The notes under the pieces were generated by a model that was given only the letters and a program-made list of their open reading frames with translations, did not search any database and was not told where the DNA came from. DNA of 64,000 nucleotides from Spirosoma endbachense (GTDB taxonomy: Bacteria > Bacteroidota > Bacteroidia > Cytophagales > Spirosomataceae). The stretch lies in the NCBI RefSeq assembly GCF_010233585.1, contig NZ_CP045997.1, forward strand, positions 5,814,654-5,878,653, written 5' to 3'. Positions 55,759 to 64,000 of the stretch are shown piece after piece (the first letter of the stretch is position 1; each line of letters opens with the position of its first letter). A program made the position numbers and the translations under genes.

Positions 55759-55942
55759 TTTGCCGGGATTGGTTAAGGCAAAAATGGCAAGCTGGCCAAT
55801 GAAGAATCAATACCCTATAGAGGGTATTTGCTATTTTTAATTAATGGAGGGAGTGCGCGTGAGGAGCAAGAAAATGCCCGGCTTCTTGTGCTAGTCACCC
55901 TTGATCTGGCACTTTACCCTATTAGTTTCTGGATGAATCGCT

Positions 55943-56454
55943 TTAATTTACCGTATTGTAAAACGTCCGTGGCTGTTGCACAACCCACTGTGATATTCCC
56001 AGCTTAAAAGACATAAAAAGGATCTCTGGATGCAGAACCAGTACCTGGGTAACGGCTTTGGGCCAATCTTTTTTCACGAACCATTTCTTTAGAGTGTAGG
56101 CCATAGCCGCCAGCAACATCCGTTTGTGGGCCGCCGATTGACCACGGGCATTAGAGCGACGCATCCCAAAGTAGTTCAATAAACTCCCAACCGCGACGGC
56201 CGCAGTTGGTAATGGCGAATCAGGGCTCGATCCGAGGAAAGATTTTCCAGATGCGCGACCAACATCAGCTTAAAAAACAGCACGGGGTCAATCGACTGGT
56301 GGCCGCACTTGCCGGAACAGGGAGCAACCAGCTCATAGAGAAACGTCAGATCAAGACTTTGCTTCAACTGGCGGTAAAAATTAGTGGTTGGTACAACCTT
56401 ACCGAGCAGGGAAAGTGTACCTGATGCCGGGGAGAGTTGCCGTTTGCCGACCAT
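55943..56454 (-). pseudogene. IS1182-family transposase, internally deleted
   Basis: The N-terminal part (56176-56454) reads FYRQLKQSLDLTFLYELVAP, CGHQSIDPVLFFKLMLVAHL and ENLSSDRALIRHYQL, typical of IS1182 transposases. The C-terminal part (55943-56179) reads RRSNARGQSAAHKRMLLAAM and AYTLKKWFV. The catalytic middle, roughly 1 kb, is missing, so the element cannot encode an active enzyme. Confidence 0.75.
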
Positions 56455-56511
56455 AGCTAAATATAGGCAACTGACTCAAGACTAACAAGTTGCGTTGTGC
56501 AACAGCCACGG
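55967..56511 (-). mobile_element. Deleted IS1182-type element with intact 18-bp ends (MITE-like)
   Basis: Perfect inverted repeats at 55967-55984 and 56494-56511 (ccgtggctgttgcacaac and its complement) enclose about 545 bp. The 22-base left end is also found alone at 15700-15721. A related full-length element elsewhere in the genome could move it. Confidence 0.8.
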
Positions 56512-56722
56512 GTATTTTTTGACCTTGAATAAGTTTGTGAAGTTGTGTACATGGTCTTTGCTAAATGAGTATGGTCAAAAAATGTCATCTCTTCCCTCCT
56601 ACTCAACAGTCTAACCTTCGTTTGGGTCAGGTGAAGATGGTCGCAAAACGCCCTCGTATTGTCGCGATTGGCCTTCATGAACGTACCTGGCCTGATTTAA
56701 TTTTGCACAAACTGTAAGCTAC

Positions 56723-57289
56723 ATGAGAAAGTTAGTTTTGTTTGCTCATATTTCCCTGGATGGTTTTGCCGGAGACATTAACGGCGACCTCGGTTTTTTG
56801 TCCTACAATGAGGAGCTTCAACAATTCGCACAAGATCTAGTAAAAACGGTAGGCGCTCCTGTCTACGGTAAGAATACGTATCGATTAATGGCAAGTTACT
56901 GGCCCACCGTTTTGGACGATCCAAATGCTGATAAACATTCTCTTGACCATGCACGATGGGTGCAACAGATTCCAAAAGTCGTTTTTTCGACAACACTACC
57001 TAGTGCAGATTGGAATAATACGACGCTGATCAACGGCAATGTAGTGGAAAAGGTAAACAAACTTAAACAGCAACCAGGCAAAGATCTTGTGATATTTGGC
57101 AGCCCTGGCCTGGCTAAGAGTCTGATGAATCTGGGACTGATCGATGACTATAAATTAACGCTGCATCCGGTCATACTCGGGGAAGGTATCAGTCTTTTCG
57201 ACAGCAATACACAAATGCGTACATTGAAATTACTGGAATCAAAAACGCTCGGGTCGGGGGTAGTGACTTTGCATTACACGGCACGATGA
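56723..57289 (+). CDS. RibD C-terminal / dihydrofolate reductase-like protein
   Basis: The 188-residue protein has KLVLFAHISLDGFAGDINGD (the substrate-entry part), VYGKNTYRLMASYWPTVLDD, KVVFSTTLPSADWNNTTLIN, LVIFGSPGLAKSLMNLGLID and YKLTLHPVILGEGISLFD. This is the family of NADPH-dependent reductases related to RibD and DHFR, which often act as stress- or drug-linked reductases. It is not the true folate enzyme. Monocistronic; a paralogue lies at 60617. Confidence 0.85.
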   Translation: MRKLVLFAHISLDGFAGDINGDLGFLSYNEELQQFAQDLVKTVGAPVYGKNTYRLMASYWPTVLDDPNADKHSLDHARWVQQIPKVVFSTTLPSADWNNTTLINGNVVEKVNKLKQQPGKDLVIFGSPGLAKSLMNLGLIDDYKLTLHPVILGEGISLFDSNTQMRTLKLLESKTLGSGVVTLHYTAR

Positions 57290-57647
57290 TAAGCTAGAAA
57301 AGCTCATGAGCTCAGGCTATCTTCTGATATTATCAGTAAAAGGGTTTGGTGAGAATCGATGGGGCTGTCAATGTCAACAGCTATCTCACGAAAACGCTAC
57401 TTAGCGAGACGAAGGAATTTTCATAAGTATGCTTCTCAAATGGCCGGGCAGCCGTCGCTGGCGATTAAAGAGAGAGTGAATTAGATATAATCCAGGTGGC
57501 AAAGCGTCAGGTGAAATCTTAACGATCTCAGTATATGAAGATAGGGTATATAAGCGATCAGGCTTTTTTTAATAGCCAGCTAGCACAAGGCGATTAAGTC
57601 TGTTAATGTACAAGCCAATCCCATACTCAGCGCTATCGATTATACCT
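57290..57647. other. Intergenic region, 358 bp, with one dispersed repeat copy
   Basis: Repeat copy H occupies 57381-57441 in reverse orientation. Otherwise nothing is recognised. Confidence 0.4.
57381..57441 (-). repeat. Dispersed intergenic repeat, copy H (reverse orientation)
   Basis: On the minus strand: gagaagcatacttatgaaaa then ttccttcgtctcgctaagta and gcgttttcgtgagat; this end is the exact complement of the left end of copy E. Confidence 0.65.
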
Positions 57648-58667
57648 TCATGGGTTCATAATCAACTGTAAACGGGTTCCTTGTCCTGTTATTGACTCTA
57701 TGGCTAATGTTCCACCTAGGGACACAGCTCGCTGTCTCATGTTGGCCTGCCCATTACGCTGACTGGGGCCATCAACTACAAATCCTCGACCATTATCTTC
57801 AATTAGGACCTGAAGCTGCCCGTCTTTCTTCTCAAAACAAATGGTTGCCTGTGTCGCCTGGGAGTATTTGATCAGGTTGTTAATCGCTTCTTTGCTGATT
57901 AGATAAAGATTTCGACGTACTTCCATGGAGATTGGAGCCTCTTCCAAGCCAGCATCCATCTGAAACGAAAACGTAATGTTTTTTGACTCCATCAAGGGCT
58001 GGGCGTACTCCTGCAAGCGTAGGGCGATGCGGTGTAACGTATCGTTATCGGGATTAATCGTCCAGATGATCTCATCAATGGATTCAAGAATCTGACGGGC
58101 ATCGGTATAGATCTTCTGGACCATCTTCTGAGCGGATTCGGGCTGGTTCTGGCTCAGTAAGATGTTGGTGTAGCCGCTGAGCATGGAGATACTGCTCAAC
58201 GTACTGCCCACGTCATCGTGTAAATCATGAGCGATCTGTTTGCGCAGTTTTTGAGCTTCCCCTACTCGATGCAGTTTGGATTGATTCAACAGCCAGGCGC
58301 TAAGAGACCCGCCCAGCAACAGCAATAGAGCAGCACCAATGAGCAGTACATTGGTGCGAAATGGTGAGCGTTCGGCTTCCTGCTGAGTAAATTTTACTTG
58401 TTGCTGAAGCAGTTTTAGTGGGACTTCTCTCTTTTCGGTTTCGTATTGATACACCATCCGCTTGATTTCAGTCGAAGTACGGGTAGAGGTGGGGTCTATA
58501 TAGGAATTGCCTCCCGCCGTTAGTGGGCCACTTATAGTAGCACCCGTGGCTACTAATTGATAGTCTGTTCCAAGCAAACTGGCATTCGCTGACTTAGCAA
58601 CATAGTTATTCTGAGCCATGACCAGGCTGCTAAGCATAAAAAGTGGTAGAGCGAACAGATGTTTCAT
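57648..58667 (-). CDS. Sensor histidine kinase (NarX/LytS-type), orphan
   Basis: The 339-residue protein has a signal peptide or first TM (MKHLFALPLFMLSSLVMAQ), a short periplasmic part, a TM segment at residues 105-127 and the dimerisation helix with the HisKA_3 motif IAHDLHDDVGSTLSSIS (phospho-acceptor H150). A HATPase domain follows with EAINNLIKYSQAT, LIEDNGRGFVVD and GQANMRQRAVSLGGTLAI. The sensor part is unusually short: typical family members have TPR or 7TMR domains. No response regulator is adjacent, so its partner lies elsewhere. Confidence 0.85.
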   Translation of the reverse strand: MKHLFALPLFMLSSLVMAQNNYVAKSANASLLGTDYQLVATGATISGPLTAGGNSYIDPTSTRTSTEIKRMVYQYETEKREVPLKLLQQQVKFTQQEAERSPFRTNVLLIGAALLLLLGGSLSAWLLNQSKLHRVGEAQKLRKQIAHDLHDDVGSTLSSISMLSGYTNILLSQNQPESAQKMVQKIYTDARQILESIDEIIWTINPDNDTLHRIALRLQEYAQPLMESKNITFSFQMDAGLEEAPISMEVRRNLYLISKEAINNLIKYSQATQATICFEKKDGQLQVLIEDNGRGFVVDGPSQRNGQANMRQRAVSLGGTLAIESITGQGTRLQLIMNP

Positions 58668-59511
58668 GGTTCTTTGAAATACTAGGTTTGCGGAGACATA
58701 GACAAACTAGTTCTACAAGCTTGGAATAAGTGAGTGATTGCGTGTTTTGGCTATTTTCAGCTTACTACTCACCAAATGACTTTTTTTTACTTGTTGCTCT
58801 TGTCACTGCTTTTCGAAACAGTGCTTTCTTGCGTCAATTTTACAGCCGAATCCAGATGATTTTACTGGAAGCAGTTTCGTTAGATGAATCAGTGTGGATT
58901 GTTGTGATTCAGTAGACAAACTTACCGACTGCCAACGAACGAGTATTGGAAAAATCGGCCATTTAACGACCGCTCGCTCACTTGAATCCCATACGTTACT
59001 ACATAAAGACCCGGTAGGTTGGTTGTATGCCCTGGATACCATGGCGAATTACCCGCAAGCATTGGCCTGATCGTGCCCCTGGCCTTGTCAGCATGTCATT
59101 CCAGCGAGGAATCGGTCGTACATTCAGCCCGTGACGGGCCTAGACCTGGAAACACTCCTTTAGGGAGAGTGTCAATGATGCTCAATACTATTCCTTGTCA
59201 ACGTAACCCAGTCAGTCAGTCAGTCTGTACTGGTCGGTAGATAAAATGGGGGCGTTTGTTGAGATACCCCTTCTGTTTTGTAGGCCCTGGCTAATTCTAA
59301 CAACAGGTGTTGATATTGACGACTTCGTGGGTGAAATAGGAGCTAATGAGCAAACTTCACTAGATCGAGCAAAGTCGCCAGCACATGATCACCTATAGTA
59401 AGAGGGTAATAGTGCACCTACTTGAACTCGACAAAGAGCAAGTAGTCCTGGTCAAGGTTCGCACCGTTCAGGATGAGATCGCTTTCTAGGCAGAGCAGTA
59501 TAAACGGCTCT
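58668..59511. other. Intergenic region, 844 bp
   Basis: No convincing gene. A plus-strand 34-residue frame at 59385-59489 (LLELDKEQVVLVKVRTVQDE) is protein-like but too short to support. A short run of AGTC units lies near 59211-59226. Confidence 0.4.
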
Positions 59512-60345
59512 TTACCTAATGATGTCGTGATTATTCATTAATAAACCTGCCGTTGCCGAGTGTTGGGCAAAAAAAGCAGAAGGAGTTAAGCCCGTAATCT
59601 CATAGATATCGTTGCAAAAATGCGCCTGATCATACCAGCCACCCAGGTGGACCAAATCTGACCAGGAGCAAGTTTTCTGGCTATGGACCGCTCTAAATAT
59701 ATTTCGAAATCGCATAACCTGTACAAAACTTTTGGGGGTAATACCTACTTGCCGACTGAATTCCCGACTGAGTTGCCGTGGACTAATTCGAATTTCCGTC
59801 GATAGTTTCTGGATGCGTCCATTACCAGGCTGGGCTAGCCAAGTGCTCGCTTCCTTTACCCAATTGTTGTGAATGATCGGTGCCCGATTCACATATACCA
59901 GTAATTGCTTTTCGATCAGGCGAATGCGTTCCTGAATCGAATCGATTTCCCTAAGCTGATCCAGCATTTCCCGCCATTGTTGACGAAGTAATGGTGGGAA
60001 AATTAATTCAACATCAAGCAATTGGTTGACAAATTCACTCATTGGTGCACCAAATAATTGGTATAGCCCGTTTGTACGGAACGTGATCAACAGGAGTTGG
60101 CAGCCAGCTTGATGCGTTATATGCAATGTTTGAGTTAATTGTCCACCAAGGGCAATAGTAGGCACTATTTGTGTCGACTTGGAAAACCCTATCTGACATT
60201 CAGAGCCTAAGTTAAATAGGATGCCGGAGCGTCCTCCAGGGGGCAGGCTCTGTATGAATGGAAAATTTATAGATGATTGTAGGAAGGTATACTCTTCCAC
60301 ATATGGCCGTAAAGGCAGCGAAGGAATAAAGCTTTGAGAGTTCAC
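59512..60345 (-). CDS. AraC-family regulator with DUF6597-like N-terminal domain
   Basis: The 277-residue protein has an N-terminal beta-barrel domain (SLPLRPYVEEYTFLQSSIN; GGRSGILFNLGSECQIGF; LLLITFRTNGLYQLFGAPMSEF) and a C-terminal AraC double helix-turn-helix (LSTEIRISPRQLSREFSRQV; SDLVHLGGWYDQAHFCNDIY; GLTPSAFFAQHS). The target is unknown. The neighbours on both sides are unrelated single genes, so it may be a local regulator of the reductase at 60617 or of itself. Confidence 0.82.
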   Translation of the reverse strand: MNSQSFIPSLPLRPYVEEYTFLQSSINFPFIQSLPPGGRSGILFNLGSECQIGFSKSTQIVPTIALGGQLTQTLHITHQAGCQLLLITFRTNGLYQLFGAPMSEFVNQLLDVELIFPPLLRQQWREMLDQLREIDSIQERIRLIEKQLLVYVNRAPIIHNNWVKEASTWLAQPGNGRIQKLSTEIRISPRQLSREFSRQVGITPKSFVQVMRFRNIFRAVHSQKTCSWSDLVHLGGWYDQAHFCNDIYEITGLTPSAFFAQHSATAGLLMNNHDIIR

Positions 60346-60506
60346 CTGGTTTGTGCGGATTGAAGTTCTCCACTAAGATGCTAAGTAAAGCTCTATTTGT
60401 CAAGACAATATGAGTTAATTGTATGGACCAGCAACTCCAAACAAGTAGGGAAAATGAGGGGAGTTCCTTTAGATAAACCTGGATTTAGTTAAAGTAACCT
60501 GGTCGT

Positions 60507-60592
60507 CTGTTTTGATCCCATAAAAGTGAGCCAGTGAAATTTATGTTTTTTACCTTACTTTTCACTGGCTCACTTTTATGGGATCAAAACAG
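60507..60592. repeat. Perfect 33-bp inverted repeat, MITE-like
   Basis: Arms 60507-60539 and 60560-60592 are exact complements around a 20-base T-rich loop. A degenerate copy of the loop and right arm is at 39624-39660. This suggests a small transposable unit or an IS-derived structure; transcribed, it would fold into a very stable hairpin. Confidence 0.85.
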
Positions 60593-60616
60593 TACGCCAG
60601 TAGTAAAGCGAAACCC

Positions 60617-61219
60617 CTATACTGGATTCCCCTTTAATACAGGATAACGCAGGTGAGTGACGCCTATGCCAGCGATGACTGTTGGATTGCCAAGCACAGA
60701 CGGGGTGTTAGCCAGCTGGTCGAAGAGCCGTATGCCAGAACCCAGAAGAACGGCAGCAATGTCGATCTGTAGTTCATCCAGTAAACCCGCGTTTAGGCAC
60801 TGTTGAATGGTATCCGCACCATGAACGCCAACGGCCTTGCCAGCAGCCGCAGCTTTCGCTTGCTTGACGGCCGATTCCAGACCATCGGTAACGAAGTGTA
60901 CATTCGAGTTAGGCTGTGGCCAGCCAGCAGGAATCGAATGCGTCAGTACGAAGGCTGGACCCCACCCATGATTGCCACCCCATCCCTGGGCAACCTCGAA
61001 GGTTCGTCTACCGGTTAGTACAGCGCCAAGTTCATGAACAAGACTTTTGTAATGCTGGGCACTGGGAGGAGATAGGTGAAATGTCATGGCATCTGCTCCG
61101 CCAGCCGCAATTTCCACCTCGCCCGAGGTATACCAATCAAACACTTCGGCTACGCCATCCTGCTTGTCGGCGACATAGCCGTCCAGCGACATGGACATGA
61201 CTGCAATAAGTTTGGACAT
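60617..61219 (-). CDS. RibD C-terminal / dihydrofolate reductase-like protein (second copy)
   Basis: The 200-residue protein reads KLIAVMSMSLDGYVADKQDG, HELGAVLTGRRTFEVAQGWG, HGWGPAFVLTHS and GVHGADTIQQCLNAGLLDEL, then LQIDIAAVLLGSGIRLFDQL. This is the same reductase family as 56723-57289 but only distantly similar, so not a recent duplicate. Start at ATG 61219. Function inferred only by family. Confidence 0.85.
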   Translation of the reverse strand: MSKLIAVMSMSLDGYVADKQDGVAEVFDWYTSGEVEIAAGGADAMTFHLSPPSAQHYKSLVHELGAVLTGRRTFEVAQGWGGNHGWGPAFVLTHSIPAGWPQPNSNVHFVTDGLESAVKQAKAAAAGKAVGVHGADTIQQCLNAGLLDELQIDIAAVLLGSGIRLFDQLANTPSVLGNPTVIAGIGVTHLRYPVLKGNPV

Positions 61220-61403
61220 AGTTTGTTAGAGTTAATTACCCTTTTTGTGAATAATTCTGGTGTTCCACCCCACCCAGACACTGCTGATAAAAGGTCATCG
61301 CCTGGACACAATTGCCATCAAATAAGAGAAAAGGGGTGCAATGGATCAGGGTCTGTTTAGGATTGTTAATACGTTGATTATTTATAAACGATTGCGTTTT
61401 TGC

Positions 61404-62561
61404 TCAGATATAGCGAAGCCACTTCTGCTCTTTATGACGTTCCTTATAGATTCCATACCATCTGCAAAGCGGGTACATCACCATGACGATGAAGACCCAA
61501 ATCAAATAAATAGCCCATAACTCCACTCCGCTGCCCGTCTTTGGTCGGCCGAAATTAGTACCGAATACCAGATCAGACCAGTTGAATCCTTGCAGGAAGA
61601 CCATCACAAAAACAAGCGGGTGGATCAAATACCAGTGCACCAGGAAATAGAACAGTGGGGTTTTTCCATATACACCCACCCGATCCGTCCAGTTGTTTTT
61701 CAGGCCTTGTACCAGCGAAAGAATCAGAAACATGATCCCCAGAAAAAGTAGACAGAACTGCAGCGATGGGGGATATTTGGTCACGTTGATAAATGAGAGA
61801 AACGTGTAAAGCAGATTCTTTTGTGGAGACCAGTTAACCGGATCACCATATAGGTTAGCTACTCTTAACGCAATAAATAAGCCTAGCGATACTAATCCTA
61901 TCCTCAGAAAGATCCGTCGTTGGTTTTTTTCGGTTGACGCAAAAAAATGGCCCGCACCATAGCCGATCAGCATAATGCCGAGCCAGGGGATAGGCGGATA
62001 GGCGACAAAAAATAGTTTCCTGGTAGCATACGGGAAAGCCATGGGTGAGAAAAGTGACAGCAGTACTTTTAACAGCAAGTTGTCTGGAACAGGAAGCAAG
62101 CTGACCAACTCATGAAGCGCGACGATCATACCGCCGATAAACCCGATTGTTCGGGGAGGTAATTTTAGCAACGCGCTGAGGATCAGAAATCCAACCCCAA
62201 TAGCGGCAATCACCTCAACGATCAGGACATCGAAATGTGGGTCGAACCACATACCGAAATTGACCAGACTGAACTCTAACCCTACCAACCAGATGCCCCT
62301 TGACAGCAGGAAACGCCTGGTAGCGGGCAGATCATTTTTAGCGCTCATGGACAGAAAAGCGGATGTACCAGCAAGAAATACAAAAGTTGGTGCACATAAA
62401 TATGTGACCCATCGGGTAAAAAATAACACCGGTGTGGTGGTGGTCAGGTTCGTGGGAGATTGTGATAACGAGGTTATATGCAACAGATCCCGAACGTGGT
62501 CCAAGGCCATAATGATCATGACCAGACCGCGCATAACATCAATACCGTTGTTTCTTTTCAT
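61404..62561 (-). CDS. DUF1624 / heparan-alpha-glucosaminide N-acetyltransferase-like membrane protein
   Basis: With ATG 62561 (MKRNNGIDVMRGLVMIIMAL) the protein has 385 residues and about ten hydrophobic segments. The N-terminal IDVMRGLVMIIMALDHVRD is the hallmark of the acyltransferase-3-like DUF1624/HGSNAT family, whose members transfer acetyl groups across the membrane to sugars. The upstream in-frame extension to 62630 lacks a family-like sequence. It begins 38 bases after the DoxX-like gene, so the two probably form an operon. Substrate unknown. Confidence 0.78.
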   Translation of the reverse strand: MKRNNGIDVMRGLVMIIMALDHVRDLLHITSLSQSPTNLTTTTPVLFFTRWVTYLCAPTFVFLAGTSAFLSMSAKNDLPATRRFLLSRGIWLVGLEFSLVNFGMWFDPHFDVLIVEVIAAIGVGFLILSALLKLPPRTIGFIGGMIVALHELVSLLPVPDNLLLKVLLSLFSPMAFPYATRKLFFVAYPPIPWLGIMLIGYGAGHFFASTEKNQRRIFLRIGLVSLGLFIALRVANLYGDPVNWSPQKNLLYTFLSFINVTKYPPSLQFCLLFLGIMFLILSLVQGLKNNWTDRVGVYGKTPLFYFLVHWYLIHPLVFVMVFLQGFNWSDLVFGTNFGRPKTGSGVELWAIYLIWVFIVMVMYPLCRWYGIYKERHKEQKWLRYI

Positions 62562-62599
62562 GCTTCCTGGTATTTCTCTAATCGTTCCGCTTTGGAGAA

Positions 62600-63406
62600 T
62601 CATCGCCAACATTCGATATCTTCTACCCATTTCTGCTGCTTCATGGTGAGACCGATCAGTAATGCCACCCCGCTGTACGCCAGCGCATCAAACGCACTGG
62701 CCAACAGATTTCCTCGATCTGTGGCAGGGTTCGACAGTGCGCTGGGGACATGGACCAGCCAAAACCACAAAAAGATCATCAGCGAGAGTAACAGCGCGAT
62801 GATCCGGATCCGGATTCCCAGTATAATGGTTATGCCGGAAGCGGTTAAGGCTATTCCCGTCAGATTTACCCAAAAAAGGTGATTTGCGATCCATTTGGGC
62901 ACTGTATTGACCAGAAACTCTGCATAAATAATGTGGGAGATCCCATAACTGGTCATGGTATAGAGGAAAAACAAATTGCCATAGGGCATGATTTTTTCTA
63001 AAACCGCCAGCTTACCGGTTAATGGCGTCTCAAACGAGTAGGCCACCACAAAGGCCCCTCCAGCCAGGGCCAGCTCCTTCAGGGGAGTCGTCCACAAGCC
63101 TAAGTGATACAATTTATTGGGTTCTGAGATGAGTTCGTAGGTCATATGGGTTCCCAGGAACAGCGACAGCCAGATCGCACCCAGCAGTAGAGCTGCTTTT
63201 TTCCCCGCACCGGATACAACTAGTAAAGCGCCGGTGATGATCAGATAGAGTCCGAAGATGGAAGCGAACACATTCAGGAAAGGGAGGTGCTGCTGATAGA
63301 CCGAAAAAAATACATCTCGGAAGGTCCCAAAATAAACCTGTTGACAACCATACACAAAAAGAGCGACCGCATAGAAAGCCCGGCCAATCCGTACCAGCAG
63401 TTTCAT
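62600..63406 (-). CDS. DoxX-like multi-pass membrane protein
   Basis: The 268-residue protein has eight or so membrane segments, with two DoxX-like halves: VRIGRAFYAVALFVYGCQQV and LIITGALLVVSGAGKKAALL in the first, MTSYGISHIIYAEFLVNTVP and WVNLTGIALTASGITIILGI in the second. DoxX-type proteins are linked to quinone- or thiosulfate-related membrane processes, but most are uncharacterised. Start at ATG 63406. It is the upstream gene of the two-gene membrane unit with 61404-62561. Confidence 0.75.
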   Translation of the reverse strand: MKLLVRIGRAFYAVALFVYGCQQVYFGTFRDVFFSVYQQHLPFLNVFASIFGLYLIITGALLVVSGAGKKAALLLGAIWLSLFLGTHMTYELISEPNKLYHLGLWTTPLKELALAGGAFVVAYSFETPLTGKLAVLEKIMPYGNLFFLYTMTSYGISHIIYAEFLVNTVPKWIANHLFWVNLTGIALTASGITIILGIRIRIIALLLSLMIFLWFWLVHVPSALSNPATDRGNLLASAFDALAYSGVALLIGLTMKQQKWVEDIECWR

Positions 63407-63598
63407 GGTGTTCGGGGTGCTAATGGATGGAAGCTCAAAAGTAGAGACAAGTAGTTAAGCCCAGACTAATTGTCTGTACACAACCCAATTTATCGGTATT
63501 CACCGTTTACCGAAAAAAATGGTTGTTGATCGAAAATCGGTTACCAGAGTAACTCACCGACAGTCAAAACGCTTACCTTAGCCTGGAATGGCCGGATC

Positions 63599-64000
63599 AT
63601 GAAACTAACGAGAGAAGTTGCGTTTAATGCCGTTTTCTGGATGCTGTATTTCTTCTATCAGTGGCTAGGTCTGGCATCTCTGTATGGGGATTATCACAGC
63701 TACTTTATCAATGCGTGCATGGCCTTGCCGGTCGCTTTCCTCTTTTCCTGGCTGGCCGTTCATTACTTGATCAAGAAGCGACTGGCGGAAACCAGCAAGG
63801 TAACAGTCTGGGTGTATCTGATTCTCTGCTCGCTTTTTTTGCTTCTAGTCAGGCGGTACATCAATTATTATCATCTTTATCCAAGGTACTTTCCGCAAGC
63901 CCAGCATATGCCTTTTCTTTCGGCTGGAAAAATGCTGGTCGAGCTTGTTAACCTATACACGATAACCGGCTTATATGCTTTGTATTATTTTATACGATCC
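63599..64000 (+). CDS. Multi-pass membrane protein, N-terminus only (LytS-type sensor candidate)
   Basis: ATG 63599 opens MKLTREVAFNAVFWMLYFFY and the frame runs open to the window end with 134 codons. Four hydrophobic segments are visible (AVFWMLYFFYQWLGL; ACMALPVAFLFSWLAVHYLI; VWVYLILCSLFLLLV; LYTITGLYALYYF). This layout is like the membrane part of LytS/YehU-type sensor kinases of Bacteroidota, but the kinase part is out of view. The family call is inference. Confidence 0.5.
   Translation, partial: MKLTREVAFNAVFWMLYFFYQWLGLASLYGDYHSYFINACMALPVAFLFSWLAVHYLIKKRLAETSKVTVWVYLILCSLFLLLVRRYINYYHLYPRYFPQAQHMPFLSAGKMLVELVNLYTITGLYALYYFIRS

Noticed and set aside
59211..59226. AGTC tetranucleotide run as a phase-variation tract
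   Set aside because: Only about four units and not inside any supported gene or promoter.

Overview
The window looks like a chromosomal or large-replicon segment of a Cytophagales bacterium (Bacteroidota), most like Spirosoma or a close relative. The evidence is a T9SS/gliding-type C-terminal sorting domain, SPII lipoproteins, AraC and HxlR regulators, a LytS-type sensor kinase, a GH127-type secreted glycosidase, and Bacteroidota-style IS elements (IS110, IS982, IS1182 and ISL3). The genus is inference. Nothing here is a core housekeeping operon. The window reads as accessory DNA with good operons separated by decayed mobile elements.

0-13.3 kb: a STAND-type NTPase with perfect 39-residue repeats, split in frame by one TGA. 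Then a lone FAD oxidoreductase, a secreted GH127-like enzyme, and an inducible-mutagenesis cassette: an S24/XRE repressor divergent from a Y-family polymerase, a YopX-like small protein and an error-prone-type DnaE. A cluster of TGTCGA palindromes lies in the divergent promoter. 13.4-23.9 kb: a gene-poor graveyard with three IS110 pieces, an orphan MreB, a broken response regulator, ISL3 debris and several small hypothetical genes, including a 49-residue lysine-rich protein. 23.9-28.1 kb: a protein of 24 uniform 22-residue leucine-rich repeats, a secreted LCCL-domain protein, a perfect 56-bp palindrome and a frameshifted IS982.

29-37 kb: a secreted sugar isomerase-like protein, then a complete seven-gene Nit1C-type (MSMEG_0567-0572 / sll0783-0787) nitrilase cluster in one operon with an AraC regulator as its last gene. 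37-43 kb: a RES-type toxin behind a broken antitoxin, a PQQ-propeller pseudogene and a 900-residue T9SS-exported protein. 43-48.8 kb: glycolipid-binding and DinB-fold proteins, three NAD(P)-dependent reductases divergent from an HxlR regulator, and a methyltransferase. 48.8-55.8 kb: two paralogous seven-bladed lipoproteins sharing a 346-bp almost identical leader, each followed by a related small convergent gene, plus more secreted proteins. 56-64 kb: an internally deleted IS1182, two RibD/DHFR-like proteins, an orphan sensor kinase, an AraC regulator, two membrane proteins and the start of a multi-pass protein cut by the window edge.

Two themes stand out. First, an undescribed dispersed intergenic element of about 65-75 bp occurs eight times between 44.5 and 57.5 kb, with a conserved core and inverted ends. 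Second, several repeat-domain genes (STAND repeats, beta-propeller blades) carry perfectly identical internal units, which implies ongoing repeat recombination. All function calls come from reading motifs by eye; no database search was run.
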